NCBI GenBank assembly: GCA_910585715.1
Contig: CAJUEX010000004.1
Coordinates: forward strand, 52,862 to 116,861
Direction of reading: 5' to 3'
DNA: 64,000 nucleotides
DNA from: an uncultured Lachnospiraceae bacterium
GTDB lineage: Bacteria; Bacillota; Clostridia; Lachnospirales; Lachnospiraceae
The position numbers and the translations under genes are program-made. Shown here piece by piece: positions 1 to 8,655 of the stretch (its first letter is position 1; every line of letters starts with the position of its first letter). The notes beneath the pieces are model-generated. The model was not told the origin of the DNA. It saw only the letters and a list, made by a program, of their open reading frames with translations, and searched no databases.

Positions 1-379
1 TTGCCGACAAAAACAAATCCGCTTTAAGGGCATTTAAGTAAGGAACCGGAGAACCGCCTCCTGACAGCACCACCCTTGTAACAGGGAGCCCGTAATGTCT
101 GATGGAATGGAATATCCGCAAAGAGGCATCCGTACTGCTTCTGGACATGATAATTACCTCTACCCTGCCTTCATTCCCCGGAAGCTCATTGAGCTTTAGC
201 AATGCACTGATTAAGGAAAACCCCGGTCCCGGCAGCAAAACATCTTCTTCATGAGCCATTTGATACTGACAATAGGCTTCCATTCCCTCTTTTTCATAAA
301 TGTCATTTTCCATAGTTAAATCGAACAGCGCCCTGGAACTTACTCCTACCACTAATTTGTTTTTCAAGTTATATGCCAT
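1..379 (-). CDS. 5'-nucleotidase (cytosolic 5'-nucleotidase I-like), 5' part only
   Basis: About 126 codons read leftward and run off the window edge, so the C-terminal part is missing. The start ATG (377-379) follows a clear GGAGGT ribosome site. The N-terminus MAYNLKNKLVVGVSSRALFD and the later stretch VTRVVLSGG...PYLNALKADLFLSA match the bacterial members of the cytosolic 5'-nucleotidase I family, which dephosphorylate nucleoside 5'-monophosphates; in this family a conserved Asp nucleophile plus a later SGG/D segment form a HAD-like site. The family call rests on recognised sequence pattern and is fairly secure; substrate is not deducible. Confidence 0.7.
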   Translation of the reverse strand, partial: MAYNLKNKLVVGVSSRALFDLTMENDIYEKEGMEAYCQYQMAHEEDVLLPGPGFSLISALLKLNELPGNEGRVEVIIMSRSSTDASLRIFHSIRHYGLPVTRVVLSGGGSPVPYLNALKADLFLSA

Positions 380-503
380 AAAATACCTCCAAAATAATCA
401 TACTGTTCACTGCTTTTAGCTATATAATATCTTGAGCATTTTGAAAGCAAAATCATATTTTGGAAGCGCTTTGAAAAATACGGCATTTATTCCCGCCCTT
501 ACA

Positions 504-1154
504 TCAGCGCATACGGCTGCACTGGTATTTCTGGAAGGTGATAATGCAATGCTTTAATTCTTCGTATCTTGTCTCAATAGGACCATCTTCAATTTCAACA
601 TCCACAGAAATCGCCATGGTGTTTATCATGTCGTTTGTAATCCTGTGATGAAGTGCCGCCAAAATATTTAATCTTTCTTCATAGGTATCTGCATCCAGAA
701 AATCCATTACCATGGGGTCTATGCTTATTTCGTCTCCGTTTTCTCCGCTTTCTGAGGCTTCTGTTTTGCCTGCGTGATTCACAGCTTCCAACGTTTCCTC
801 TTCACCTGCCCCGCTCACAGTTTCTGATGCTTTCTCTTCCCTTATACTGCTCACAGCTTCCAATGCTTTCTTTTCAGCAGCTGATTCTGCTGTCTGCGGC
901 TGTCCTTTTTCCTCCGGCATTTCTTCCGTTACCTTTTGAAAGCGGTACTGTCCCTTTTTTTCCGGATATTTCTTTTCATCTACCATTCCCATAAACCGGG
1001 AAAGGGGACGGACATACATCTTATATTCTCCGTACAGCGCCTGATAGACTACCATGTCTTCTTCCGTTTCAGAATGCTGTGCCATTGTAATAATCTGATA
1101 CCTGTTTCCTTTAAAATGCTCATAAATTTCATATGGCTTTGGATTATTTCTCAT
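504..1154 (-). CDS. DUF1653 domain protein with acidic repeat linker
   Basis: The 216-aa product begins with a DUF1653 domain (about residues 4-70: PYEIYEHFKGNRYQIIT, VVYQALYGEYKMYVRPL), a small beta-rich domain of unknown function common in Firmicutes. A Glu/Ala-rich linker (about 75-140) follows; it contains three imperfect repeats of the type EKKALEAVSSIREEKASE, EEETLEAVNHAGKTEASE. The C-terminal helical part ends in CSRMR. It is preceded by a good sigma-A promoter and is probably monocistronic. Function unknown; soluble cytoplasmic protein expected. Confidence 0.75.
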   Translation of the reverse strand: MRNNPKPYEIYEHFKGNRYQIITMAQHSETEEDMVVYQALYGEYKMYVRPLSRFMGMVDEKKYPEKKGQYRFQKVTEEMPEEKGQPQTAESAAEKKALEAVSSIREEKASETVSGAGEEETLEAVNHAGKTEASESGENGDEISIDPMVMDFLDADTYEERLNILAALHHRITNDMINTMAISVDVEIEDGPIETRYEELKHCIITFQKYQCSRMR

Positions 1155-1218
1155 AACTTATCTCCTTTATACAGCTTTGTACGACCCTGGAAGTCACACA
1201 AGGTTTCCGATACGTTAT

Positions 1219-1247
1219 ATTATAATCCCTAAGCAATTGGTTGTCAT
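1219..1247 (-). promoter_or_regulatory. sigma-A-type promoter of the DUF1653 gene
   Basis: On the minus strand a -35 ATGACA (1242-1247) and a -10 TATAAT (1219-1224) are separated by exactly 17 bp, about 65 bases before the gene start at 1154. Read directly from sequence; not tested. Confidence 0.6.
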
Positions 1248-1264
1248 GTATTTCTTGTCAGGTT

Positions 1265-1648
1265 TTAAAGAAGAAATTCATAGGATATACAGAAATTTTC
1301 CTGCGGGAATCCTATTTTCTCCAAATCCCTTTTTAATTCTTCTTTTTCTGCCAAATCCATCTCTTTAATCTTCTTATGATGAATCATTACCCTGTACTGT
1401 CTGTTTCCATCTCTGTCAATCACCTTGGTCATGGTGACTCCGCTTTCTTTACATCGGTATCCTCCCAAAACCGTCCTTATCTGCAAAAGACATTCCTGCT
1501 CCTGTTCCTTTATGCGGCAGTCATTTAATCCGTATATATCCGCATCCTTGCTGTATACTGTTTTCGTCACGGACAATGCTGTCACAAAAAGAAGAACTGC
1601 TGTCATTAGAACAAAGTCCCGATTGCTCCTTTTCTTTTTCCTTTTCAT
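1265..1648 (-). CDS. small membrane-anchored hypothetical protein
   Basis: The 127-aa product has a very basic N-terminus (MKRKKKRSNRD) and one hydrophobic segment (about residues 12-28), followed by an extracytoplasmic domain with two cysteines (CRIKEQEQEC) and a third at YRCKESG. This is the layout of a single-pass inward-N anchored protein. Start is supported by a GGAGGG ribosome site upstream. I do not recognise a family. It stands alone between the DUF1653 gene and the toxin-antitoxin remnant. Confidence 0.6.
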   Translation of the reverse strand: MKRKKKRSNRDFVLMTAVLLFVTALSVTKTVYSKDADIYGLNDCRIKEQEQECLLQIRTVLGGYRCKESGVTMTKVIDRDGNRQYRVMIHHKKIKEMDLAEKEELKRDLEKIGFPQENFCISYEFLL

Positions 1649-1759
1649 ATTGATTTCCCTCCTTTATAATATGACTTCCCGGAAATTGCGGAACACCCCC
1701 GCAGCCATAATTTTGCCTTGCTCTTGGAATATACCTGCATTTTATAAAAAAAGGTGTAC

Positions 1760-1783
1760 AAAAAAAAGGACTATGCAGTCCTC
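1760..1783 (-). terminator. intrinsic terminator after the YoeB-like remnant
   Basis: A 6-bp stem AGGACT/AGTCCT with a 4-base loop is followed on the minus strand by eight T. A T-run also follows on the plus strand, so it may work both ways. Confidence 0.6.
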
Positions 1784-1789
1784 TTTTTT

Positions 1790-1990
1790 TCAATAATGAT
1801 ATCTACAAGTAAATACTATCAAATTATTTCCTTCCACTTGATAAACCAGCCTATGTTCATCAGTTATTCTTCTGCTCCACTTTCCAGCCAAACCATATTT
1901 TAATGGTTCTGGTTTTCCGATCCCTTCAAATGGATTCCTTTTTATATCTTTAATAAGTTCATTAATTTTTTTGATAATTTTCTTGTCCAT
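1790..1990 (-). pseudogene. yoeB: YoeB-family mRNA interferase, N-terminally truncated
   Basis: The reading frame gives 66 residues: the helix KKINELIKDIKRNPFEG, then GIGKPEPLK, WSRRITDEHRLVY and the C-terminal CRYHY. These are the catalytic half of Txe/YoeB toxins, including Glu, Arg and the terminal His-Tyr of the RNase site. A full YoeB has about 84-88 residues, with an N-terminal strand and helix ending in a YxYW motif; that part is absent. Upstream, the frame meets a stop eight codons before the ATG, and the DNA there instead encodes the antitoxin tail. A deletion has apparently joined the antitoxin 3' end to mid-toxin. Activity is doubtful. Confidence 0.8.
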
Positions 1991-2207
1991 CTTCAGCCTG
2001 TTTGATGGATTCTTTTAACCACTCATAATTCGCTTTGCTTTCTCTTATATGAAGATTTTCCATCAGATTATCCTACTGTGCCTGAGACATAAGCACAACA
2101 TTTTCATCATTTTTTCTTGTAATTATTGCAATATCAGAATCATGTACAACCCGATCACAAACTTCTTTAAAATTGTTCCTCACATTAGAAAAATTTGTTG
2201 CTATCAT
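1962..2207 (-). pseudogene. yefM: YefM/Phd-family antitoxin interrupted by an amber codon
   Basis: From the ATG at 2207 the frame reads MIATNFSNVRNNFKEVCDRV...NDENVVLMSQAQ, the DNA-binding N-terminal domain of YefM-type antitoxins, and stops at TAG (2073-2075) after 44 residues. The same frame then continues without a shift as DNLMENLHIRESKANYEW and KESIKQAEDG, the toxin-binding C-terminal half, to a stop at 1962. Relatives have a Tyr codon where the TAG lies, so one substitution could have caused it. The tail overlaps the truncated toxin start. The pair would normally be an autorepressed operon, antitoxin first. Confidence 0.8.
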
Positions 2208-2319
2208 ATAATAACATTCCTTTGAATATAATATATTCCACATCCATAGTATCGTCAATATTTTGTACAATATTCTGTGCTATTATTCCATACCTGCTCT
2301 TTTCCTCTTTCCAAAAGTC

Positions 2320-2381
2320 AAAGACCCCGCCGCAAGCAACGGGGCATCAAACTTGAAACGCCCCAGGGGGGCGGGGTCTTT
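2320..2381. repeat. GC-rich compound hairpin
   Basis: Arms AAAGACCCCGCC (2320-2331) and GGCGGGGTCTTT (2370-2381) are perfectly complementary, and inside them GGGGC (2341-2345) can pair with GCCCC (2360-2364). GC content is far above the neighbourhood. GCCGCAAG just inside the left arm also recurs inverted as CTTGCGGC downstream (about 2386-2393). It could be a terminator, a small palindromic repeat or a recombination site; it lies in the gap upstream of the antitoxin remnant. Confidence 0.5.
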
Positions 2382-2474
2382 AACCCTTGCGGCAGTCGCC
2401 AAATGCTTGCGCGCAATCACTTGGCTCGTTGCTCGCAGGAATAAATTTTCCACCTGATAAATTTTATTAATCAG

Positions 2475-2990
2475 CTACAGCTTTGTCCTGCAGAAATAGC
2501 AGAGGCAGTTTCCTCTGTCTCCGGGCTTTAACAGGTTTTCAGCACCGCAATAAGTACAATCCACCTTCATCATTCCTCTTGGAATGGCATCTCCTAACAT
2601 TAACCTTCCCCCTACCTTTGCATTTCCATACATTTTCTTATGTCTGATAGCAGCCTGCCTTTCCTCCTCTAAATGTTCCGCCTGGTCTTCCGCTGCCTTT
2701 TTATTTAAATACTCCACAACCGATTCCTGCTTTTGTTCCTTTTCCGGCTTCGTATTTACAGGTGTATGGCTTGCATTCCTGTCAGCTGCCGGCCTGCTTC
2801 CATTTTGCATACGGTTTAACGCTGTGCTGCTTTGTAATGTGCCGTTTCTGTCTGCAGAATAAACATTACCGGTTCCGGATTGATAAGCGGTTCCACTCTG
2901 GCCGGAACCGCTTTTTTTAGAATTTGCTTCTTTTTTCTTATTGCTGTTTATGACTACTGCAATGATAATAATAAGAATAATAATCTGCAT
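2475..2990 (-). CDS. membrane-anchored protein with C-terminal zinc ribbon
   Basis: The 171-aa product starts with an Ile-rich membrane segment (residues 2-15), followed by a Ser/Gly/Asn-rich low-complexity region (about 18-85), a charged helical part (VVEYLNKKAAEDQAEHLEEE) and a C-terminal CxxC...CxxC zinc ribbon (CTYCGAEN...CLCYFCRTKL). The N-terminal segment has no clear cleavage site, so a membrane anchor with a cytoplasmic zinc ribbon is likely. It follows holA on the same strand after 27 bases. Function unknown. Confidence 0.65.
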   Translation of the reverse strand: MQIIILIIIIAVVINSNKKKEANSKKSGSGQSGTAYQSGTGNVYSADRNGTLQSSTALNRMQNGSRPAADRNASHTPVNTKPEKEQKQESVVEYLNKKAAEDQAEHLEEERQAAIRHKKMYGNAKVGGRLMLGDAIPRGMMKVDCTYCGAENLLKPGDRGNCLCYFCRTKL

Positions 2991-3017
2991 TGTGTCCTTT
3001 CCCCTTTCATTTGCATG

Positions 3018-4055
3018 TTAACGGGCTGCTTTTAAATTGCTGAACTTGATAATAAGAAGTTCAATACTGATAATATCATTTAATTTTCCCGTCTTTACGT
3101 CTTCTTCAGCCTGAACGCAATCTTCCACTGCCATTCTTAACATATGGCTCTTAAATCCTCTTGCCTGGTCCATATACTTTTTGGCAATAAAAGGCTGCAG
3201 GCCTGCTTTTTCTCCTATGTATCGGCTGTCATGTCCCTTTTCCAAAAGCCCTTTTATCAGAAGCATCATTTGAAACTGTCTTGCCAGCAGGGCAAGAATG
3301 CGCATGGGCGGCTCCTTTAATGCCAGCAGGTCATAATACAAATCCAACGCCTGCTTCTGTTTCCCTTCTGCCACGGCACGTATCATATCGAAAATCCGGT
3401 TGGCAATCCGTTCCGTCGTAATATTTTCCACATCTGCTGCCGATATGACTTCCTTGTCCTGACAATAGCACAAAAGCTTTTCAAGCTCTGTTCTGATTCC
3501 GGACATATCCGTACCTGTCTTATTTAAAAACAATGCCAGCGCCCGCTCCTCCATCTGCTTGTTTTCTTTTGCAACGGACTGGCGAATCCACTTTTTCAGT
3601 GTACTCTCATCCTGTTCGTTAAATTCACACACATATCCTTTCTGCCGGATTGCCTTATACAGCCGGCTTCTTTTATCCGCTTCCTTTTCGGCAATGACAA
3701 AAAAAGCGGTAGCTGCCGGCTCTTTAAAATATTCAGCCAGCATCTCCTGAGAGCCTTTTAACAATCCTGTATTGTCCAAAAGGATGACTCTTCTTTCTGA
3801 AAGGAAAGGCATGGTTTCTGCCATATCTATAATCGCCTGAGGGGTTGCCTCCTTTCCCGTAAAAACATTTAAGTTCATCCGGTCGCCTTCTCCGAGCAAT
3901 GCCGCCTTAAGCCTGTTTTTATATTGATTCCGCAGATAATCCTCTTCTCCTGTCAGAAGATAGATTTGCTGAAACTGTCCCGTTTTGATATCCTGATTGA
4001 TTCGCTGCAATGTCTTCACCTGTTCTTTCCCACCGCTGGGATAGACTTTTCTCAT
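3018..4055 (-). CDS. holA: DNA polymerase III delta subunit
   Basis: Delta is the clamp-loader subunit that opens the beta sliding clamp. The N-terminal segment NQDIKTGQFQQIYLLTGEED and YLRNQYKNRLKAALL, the central FLSERRVILLDNTGLL region and the C-terminal ALLARQFQMMLLIKGL collar helix are typical of bacterial delta (about 340 aa). The ATG chosen overlaps the comEC stop as ATGA (4052-4055). A TTG nine bases further upstream and a GTG at 4019 (VKTLQRINQDI, after GGTGGGAAAG) are alternatives; the GTG gives the more usual family N-terminus. comEC-holA coupling is common in Firmicutes. Confidence 0.9.
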   Translation of the reverse strand: MRKVYPSGGKEQVKTLQRINQDIKTGQFQQIYLLTGEEDYLRNQYKNRLKAALLGEGDRMNLNVFTGKEATPQAIIDMAETMPFLSERRVILLDNTGLLKGSQEMLAEYFKEPAATAFFVIAEKEADKRSRLYKAIRQKGYVCEFNEQDESTLKKWIRQSVAKENKQMEERALALFLNKTGTDMSGIRTELEKLLCYCQDKEVISAADVENITTERIANRIFDMIRAVAEGKQKQALDLYYDLLALKEPPMRILALLARQFQMMLLIKGLLEKGHDSRYIGEKAGLQPFIAKKYMDQARGFKSHMLRMAVEDCVQAEEDVKTGKLNDIISIELLIIKFSNLKAAR

Positions 4056-6205
4056 TCCCCGCAATAGGTCTCAATCTGATAGCCGTGTTTGCTTATCGTT
4101 ATTTTAATGGCTCCTGTTCTGGCGGTTACCAGTACTCGGGAAGGAACGTCAGAAAGCCGCTTTAACGTTTTCTTTCCCGGATGTCCATAGGAATTGTTCC
4201 TGCCGCATGAGATAATGGCAATGTCCGGTTTTGCCGCCTTTAGCAGCGGCATTCCCGTAGAAGACTCAGAGCCGTGATGTCCTGTTTTCAGAATATGTAT
4301 TCCCCTGATTTTCCTAAGAATCTGTTCTTCCTCTTCCATTCCCGCATCTCCCGTAAAAAGCATCCTTACTCCCTCTGCTTCCATAAGGAACATAAGAGAT
4401 TCCCCGTTTTTATCCTTTGGAGCCGCTTCTTTTCCGGGATATAGACAAGTCAATGTGATTTTATTACATTTTAACATGTCGCCTTCACTTATGCAAACAA
4501 CTTTCGTACCTGCTTTCCCGGCTGCCAGGAATAATTTTTCATATGCTTTTTCTTCTTTCTCCAAAGCAAGGTCAGAAACTGCCAGATACCTGATACGGAC
4601 GCCGCTTTCCCTGCTTTGCTCCAGACATTCCAGTATTCCGTTGTAATGGTCGCTGTCCGGATGAGTAACAAAAGCATACGTAAGCTCGCGGACGCCCTTT
4701 GATTTTAAAAAAGGCAGTATGCGATAAGTTCCGACCCCGGAAACGTCGCTGCTTCCCCCATCCATTAAAAAAGTAAAGCCTCCCTGCTCCTGTACAAAAA
4801 TGCTGTCCCCCTGTCCCACGTCCAGCATGGTGATTTCTGTATTTTTTTCCATCCGAAAGCATAATATGGCTATTGAACCTGTCAGCAATAATATGGACAT
4901 ACTTTTTTTCCACTTAGAATGGTAACATATAATCACAGTAACCACGCCATAAAAAAATAATATCTGCCACAATGCAGGTTGTCCGATAATCAGAGTATGG
5001 AAAGGAAGATTCATTGACACTTGGCAAATCCACTCATAAAGCATTAAAATCCACTTGCAGGGAAGAAGAAAGACTTTTGCCGGAACAGACTGCCACAGAG
5101 CCAGTACACCTCCTGCCATTGCACAGGGAAGCAGCAGGCTCATAAAGGGAATAATCATTAAATTTAATAAAATGGAATAAACCGGAAATTCATAGAAATA
5201 ATAAGCTGTTACCGGAAGGGAAAAAAGAGAAACAGAAAGACTTCCCACAAGATTTTTTAAAATAGGATTCTTCCTCTTTTCTTCCGGCAGGAACTGATTC
5301 AGCACCGGTGAAAGAAGCCCTATGCCTAAAACGGCTGAAAAGGATAACAAAAATCCCCCATGATAAGTGTAGAGGGGCTGTTCTATCAGCAAAAGCACTC
5401 CCGATATTGCCAGCGCTGTAAGCATGTCATAGGTTCTTCCAATTACCTTTGACACAAGATATAGAAAAAACATAAAAATTGCCCGGAAGCCTGAAGTACC
5501 TGCTTCAATCAGCATCCCGTAAAAAACCATGAACGCCGTGCAGAACAGGGCATTGGGAAAAACAGGAAGCCCTGCCTTTTTCAGCAGCTTATAAAGTCCC
5601 ATTCCAAGAAGGGAAATATGAAGGCCGGAAATAGCTAATACATGACTGATTCCGGATTGTTTATATAAATTCTTTATATCCGTATCAAGCTCCGATTTGT
5701 CTCCCAATACCATTGCCTTTAATATGCCGGCTTCTTTTTCAGGAAGAACATTATCATATCCTGCTGCAAGCTTTCTTTTTATTTGATACAGCCCTTCCTT
5801 GCATGGGTTATATTCTTTTGATTGTTTTATGATGATTGTGTTTTTCAGGGAATAATTTAGATTTAAGATTTGATAATATCTCTTTTGATGGAATTGTCCC
5901 GGATTTGTTGCACAGGTAAAGCTTTGATAGCTGCCCCGTACCTGAATGAAGCTGCCCAGCCTTGGGGGAATACTTTCGTTTGGAGGGCTGCTTTCATTTA
6001 CATAACACAGAATCCGTTCATTTTCACACTGCAAATAAAGCAGCAGCTTCTCCTTTTTGTATTCCTTTTTATATACTTGCCCGGTTCGTTCCACTACCTC
6101 CCCATCCTGTTTCCTGTCTTCATACAACGGGATGGGGAAGAGCCACTGGAACAGAAACAGGGCAAGCACAAAGGACAGACAGACCAGACATAACGGTCTT
6201 TTCAT
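4052..6205 (-). CDS. comEC: ComEC/Rec2 DNA-uptake channel
   Basis: This 717-aa polytopic membrane protein is the channel that carries single-stranded DNA across the membrane in competence. It has an N-terminal hydrophobic segment and a soluble OB-like DUF4131 domain (about 30-150), the competence core with many membrane segments (about 185-460; SGISHVLAISGLHISLLGMG is the family signature), and a C-terminal metallo-beta-lactamase-like domain (about 475-700) with FVTHPDSDHYNG, LFTGDAG and LKTGHHGS. That full metal-binding set suggests the nuclease-like domain is intact. It follows a GerMN lipoprotein gene by 18 bases and overlaps holA. Confidence 0.95.
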   Translation of the reverse strand: MKRPLCLVCLSFVLALFLFQWLFPIPLYEDRKQDGEVVERTGQVYKKEYKKEKLLLYLQCENERILCYVNESSPPNESIPPRLGSFIQVRGSYQSFTCATNPGQFHQKRYYQILNLNYSLKNTIIIKQSKEYNPCKEGLYQIKRKLAAGYDNVLPEKEAGILKAMVLGDKSELDTDIKNLYKQSGISHVLAISGLHISLLGMGLYKLLKKAGLPVFPNALFCTAFMVFYGMLIEAGTSGFRAIFMFFLYLVSKVIGRTYDMLTALAISGVLLLIEQPLYTYHGGFLLSFSAVLGIGLLSPVLNQFLPEEKRKNPILKNLVGSLSVSLFSLPVTAYYFYEFPVYSILLNLMIIPFMSLLLPCAMAGGVLALWQSVPAKVFLLPCKWILMLYEWICQVSMNLPFHTLIIGQPALWQILFFYGVVTVIICYHSKWKKSMSILLLTGSIAILCFRMEKNTEITMLDVGQGDSIFVQEQGGFTFLMDGGSSDVSGVGTYRILPFLKSKGVRELTYAFVTHPDSDHYNGILECLEQSRESGVRIRYLAVSDLALEKEEKAYEKLFLAAGKAGTKVVCISEGDMLKCNKITLTCLYPGKEAAPKDKNGESLMFLMEAEGVRMLFTGDAGMEEEEQILRKIRGIHILKTGHHGSESSTGMPLLKAAKPDIAIISCGRNNSYGHPGKKTLKRLSDVPSRVLVTARTGAIKITISKHGYQIETYCGE

Positions 6206-6223
6206 AAATTCTCTCCTCTTTCT

Positions 6224-7144
6224 TTAATCCATAATTTCCAGATTTCTTTCAAAGACGGTGGATAAATCCATAGTCTCACGGAACATCATCTGATTCTCCC
6301 CGTTTATTGAAATCTGCACTTTGTTGATGTTATTCAGTTCCACCAGGGAATTTACGAGAGAATATATGGTGACCTCTGCAGAAACATTGTAAATCTGCGT
6401 CAGAAATTCCTCACTCAAGTTTACATAACAAACCCTATCCCTGACTGCCACGCTGATAATCTCCACATCGGGATTTACCGTAGGATTCCCCATGCCTTCT
6501 CCCGGGCCTGCAATGATTTGTTCCACCACAAGCTTTTCCATGGAAATATTGCTGTTATAATATTTTTCCTTTGTATATGCTTTTAAATGCTCTCCGTCTT
6601 CTGTTGCAAAATAAAGTGTCATGCTTGCTTTCTCATAAGCGTTGATTTCCTGCCCTTCATTATCCACGAACTGGTCCGCCGTCATAACTCCCACCGGGGT
6701 GCCGCCTGCATCTAACAATGCAGCTCCGTCCACCATAAAAGAAACATACTCTATTTCCTCAATCTGGCAAAGGGTGCGGACAATTGCCGCCCTTGTAAGC
6801 ACTTCGCTGGTAGGACTTAAATTTTTATAGCCTTCCCCAAAACGCAGCGTCAGCCTTCCATCTGATAAAGAAAAACTTTCTAACCCCATTTCATCTGTAA
6901 TGGTCTGCCGAATCTCCGGTTCCTCCGGTACCTCTCTTAAACATCCGAAAAGAAAATTCAATTGTTTCCTTGTATCCGTCAGGCTGGTAGAGCACTGATA
7001 TTTATCCACTTTTGTTTCTTCCTTGTTCACCACGTATACAAAAAACCGGGTTTTCTCTTCTGTTTCCTCTTCCGGCTCCTTCTGGCAGCCTCCTGTCAAA
7101 AATACTATACCTAAGAGGAAAAATAAATATATGAACTTTTTCAT
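6224..7144 (-). CDS. lipoprotein with two GerMN domains
   Basis: The 306-aa product has a lipoprotein signal peptide with lipobox LTGGC (Cys20). Two GerMN (sporulation/germination) domains follow, at about residues 50-160 and 185-300; the second includes EQIIAGPGEG, VSVAVRDRVCYVNLSEEF and YSLVNSLVELNNINKVQISI. GerM-type proteins act at the engulfed forespore or on the vegetative cell surface. It sits 11 bases after a sensor kinase gene on the same strand, so it may be an accessory lipoprotein of that two-component system rather than a dedicated spore protein. That link is inference. Confidence 0.85.
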   Translation of the reverse strand: MKKFIYLFFLLGIVFLTGGCQKEPEEETEEKTRFFVYVVNKEETKVDKYQCSTSLTDTRKQLNFLFGCLREVPEEPEIRQTITDEMGLESFSLSDGRLTLRFGEGYKNLSPTSEVLTRAAIVRTLCQIEEIEYVSFMVDGAALLDAGGTPVGVMTADQFVDNEGQEINAYEKASMTLYFATEDGEHLKAYTKEKYYNSNISMEKLVVEQIIAGPGEGMGNPTVNPDVEIISVAVRDRVCYVNLSEEFLTQIYNVSAEVTIYSLVNSLVELNNINKVQISINGENQMMFRETMDLSTVFERNLEIMD

Positions 7145-7155
7145 GGTTCTTCCTC

Positions 7156-8643
7156 CTATTTTGCAATATAAGTCAGCGGAATCTTCACAAAAAAAGCAGT
7201 GCCGCTTCCTTCTTCACTCTCCACCTTGATAAACCCTCTGTGCATAAGAATTGCGCTTCGGGTTATGGACAGACCCAGACCCGTTCCGCCGATTTCTCTT
7301 GAATGAGATTTATCCACCCGGTAAAACCGTTCAAAAATATGCTCTAATTCCTCCTCCGGAATCCCAAGACCGTTGTCCTTTACCTCAATGGTAAAAAACT
7401 GGTAATCTGCATCCAGAGATACCTTTACATAGCCATGTTCATTGTTATACTTAATGGCATTTTCCACCAGATTGGAGATGGCAAGGGTCAGCTTTACTTC
7501 ATCTACCTCTGCGCTTACCTCACGCTTGCTTTCCAGAATTACATCAATGTCCCTCTGCTTTGCAATAGGTCTGAGCCTTTTTAAAATCAGCTCGCACAAC
7601 GCATTGATATCTATAAGCTCAATATTGAGATTAGCCGCAGTCTTATCCATTTTCACAAGTGAAAGCAGGTCATTGATTACTTTATTTTCCCTTTCAATTT
7701 CATCGGCTATATCTGTCATAAATTCCTTATAAAGCTCCACAGGCACGTCCTCCTGGGCAATCAGGGAATCTGCCAGCACCTTCATGGATGTAATAGGAGT
7801 TTTCAATTCATGGGACACATTGGATACAAATTCCTGTCTGGATTCATCCAATACCTTCATTCTTCCGAGCAGTTCATTAAATGCTGTTACGATATGCTCC
7901 GTTTCCAGATAATCGGGCACGCTGACAGGTTCATTCTGAAAGCCGTCCTGCACCTTGCTTATGGCGGAGGACACCCTTTCAAAAGGCTCTACCAGTATAT
8001 TGGAAAGTCCCCATGCCATTCCTACAAGCACAATAATCATCAAAAACTGTATAATTGTGGCACGCCGGCTTAAGATAATGATATTAGCCGCAATGCTGTC
8101 TGTAGAAACGCTGGTCAGCATGACACCCCTTACCGGATTCTCCTTTGGTTGGGCGCCTGCTAACGTTTCCCCTCCGTTTTCTTCCAAAGCAGCCGATATA
8201 GGGGTCGTCATTTCTATAAACTGATTGACCGGATCATAATTTGTAACGCTTTCTCCTTTAAAGCAGCGAATGACTTCTTCTGAAATAATCGTCTTTCCCT
8301 GACTGATGCCATAGGAATCCCTGACCACATTAAAGTTGGAGTCTACAATCAAAACCCTGCCGTCATAAAGGTTCGAAAGCTGGTCTAACTCCGCATTGAT
8401 TACCTCTGAGGAAGGGTCTTTCAAATAGTTGTATGTAATTAAATGGTCTGCTAAGATTCTAAACTGGGTTTGTACATCTGATATACGGACGTCTACGGCT
8501 CTTTTCTCATAGTTTTGCAAAATGCCGTAACGCAAAATTGTAGTAGGCACGATGCCTACTAACAATATGATAAAAAAGATACGAAATTTAAGGCTCCGCA
8601 CTACCTTGCTCTTGCTTATATATTGATTTAATTTTTCTTTCAT
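7156..8643 (-). CDS. sensor histidine kinase (PhoR/WalK type)
   Basis: The 495-aa protein has one N-terminal membrane segment (about 20-42), an extracellular sensor domain (about 45-185) and a second membrane segment (about 190-212). A HAMP linker and a HisKA dimerisation domain with the phosphorylated His in FVSNVSHELKTPITSMK follow. The HATPase domain has the N box NLVENAIKYN and G boxes DNGLGIPEEE and GGTGLGLSI. It reads 12 bases after its cognate OmpR-type regulator gene and precedes the GerMN lipoprotein gene. The signal sensed is unknown. Confidence 0.92.
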   Translation of the reverse strand: MKEKLNQYISKSKVVRSLKFRIFFIILLVGIVPTTILRYGILQNYEKRAVDVRISDVQTQFRILADHLITYNYLKDPSSEVINAELDQLSNLYDGRVLIVDSNFNVVRDSYGISQGKTIISEEVIRCFKGESVTNYDPVNQFIEMTTPISAALEENGGETLAGAQPKENPVRGVMLTSVSTDSIAANIIILSRRATIIQFLMIIVLVGMAWGLSNILVEPFERVSSAISKVQDGFQNEPVSVPDYLETEHIVTAFNELLGRMKVLDESRQEFVSNVSHELKTPITSMKVLADSLIAQEDVPVELYKEFMTDIADEIERENKVINDLLSLVKMDKTAANLNIELIDINALCELILKRLRPIAKQRDIDVILESKREVSAEVDEVKLTLAISNLVENAIKYNNEHGYVKVSLDADYQFFTIEVKDNGLGIPEEELEHIFERFYRVDKSHSREIGGTGLGLSITRSAILMHRGFIKVESEEGSGTAFFVKIPLTYIAK

Positions 8644-8655
8644 TTACCCCGAACC

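Noticed and set aside
653..1232. Two rightward open frames of 98-113 codons
   Set aside because: They are opposite-strand shadows of the DUF1653 gene, with Leu/Phe/Pro-rich translation and no ribosome site.
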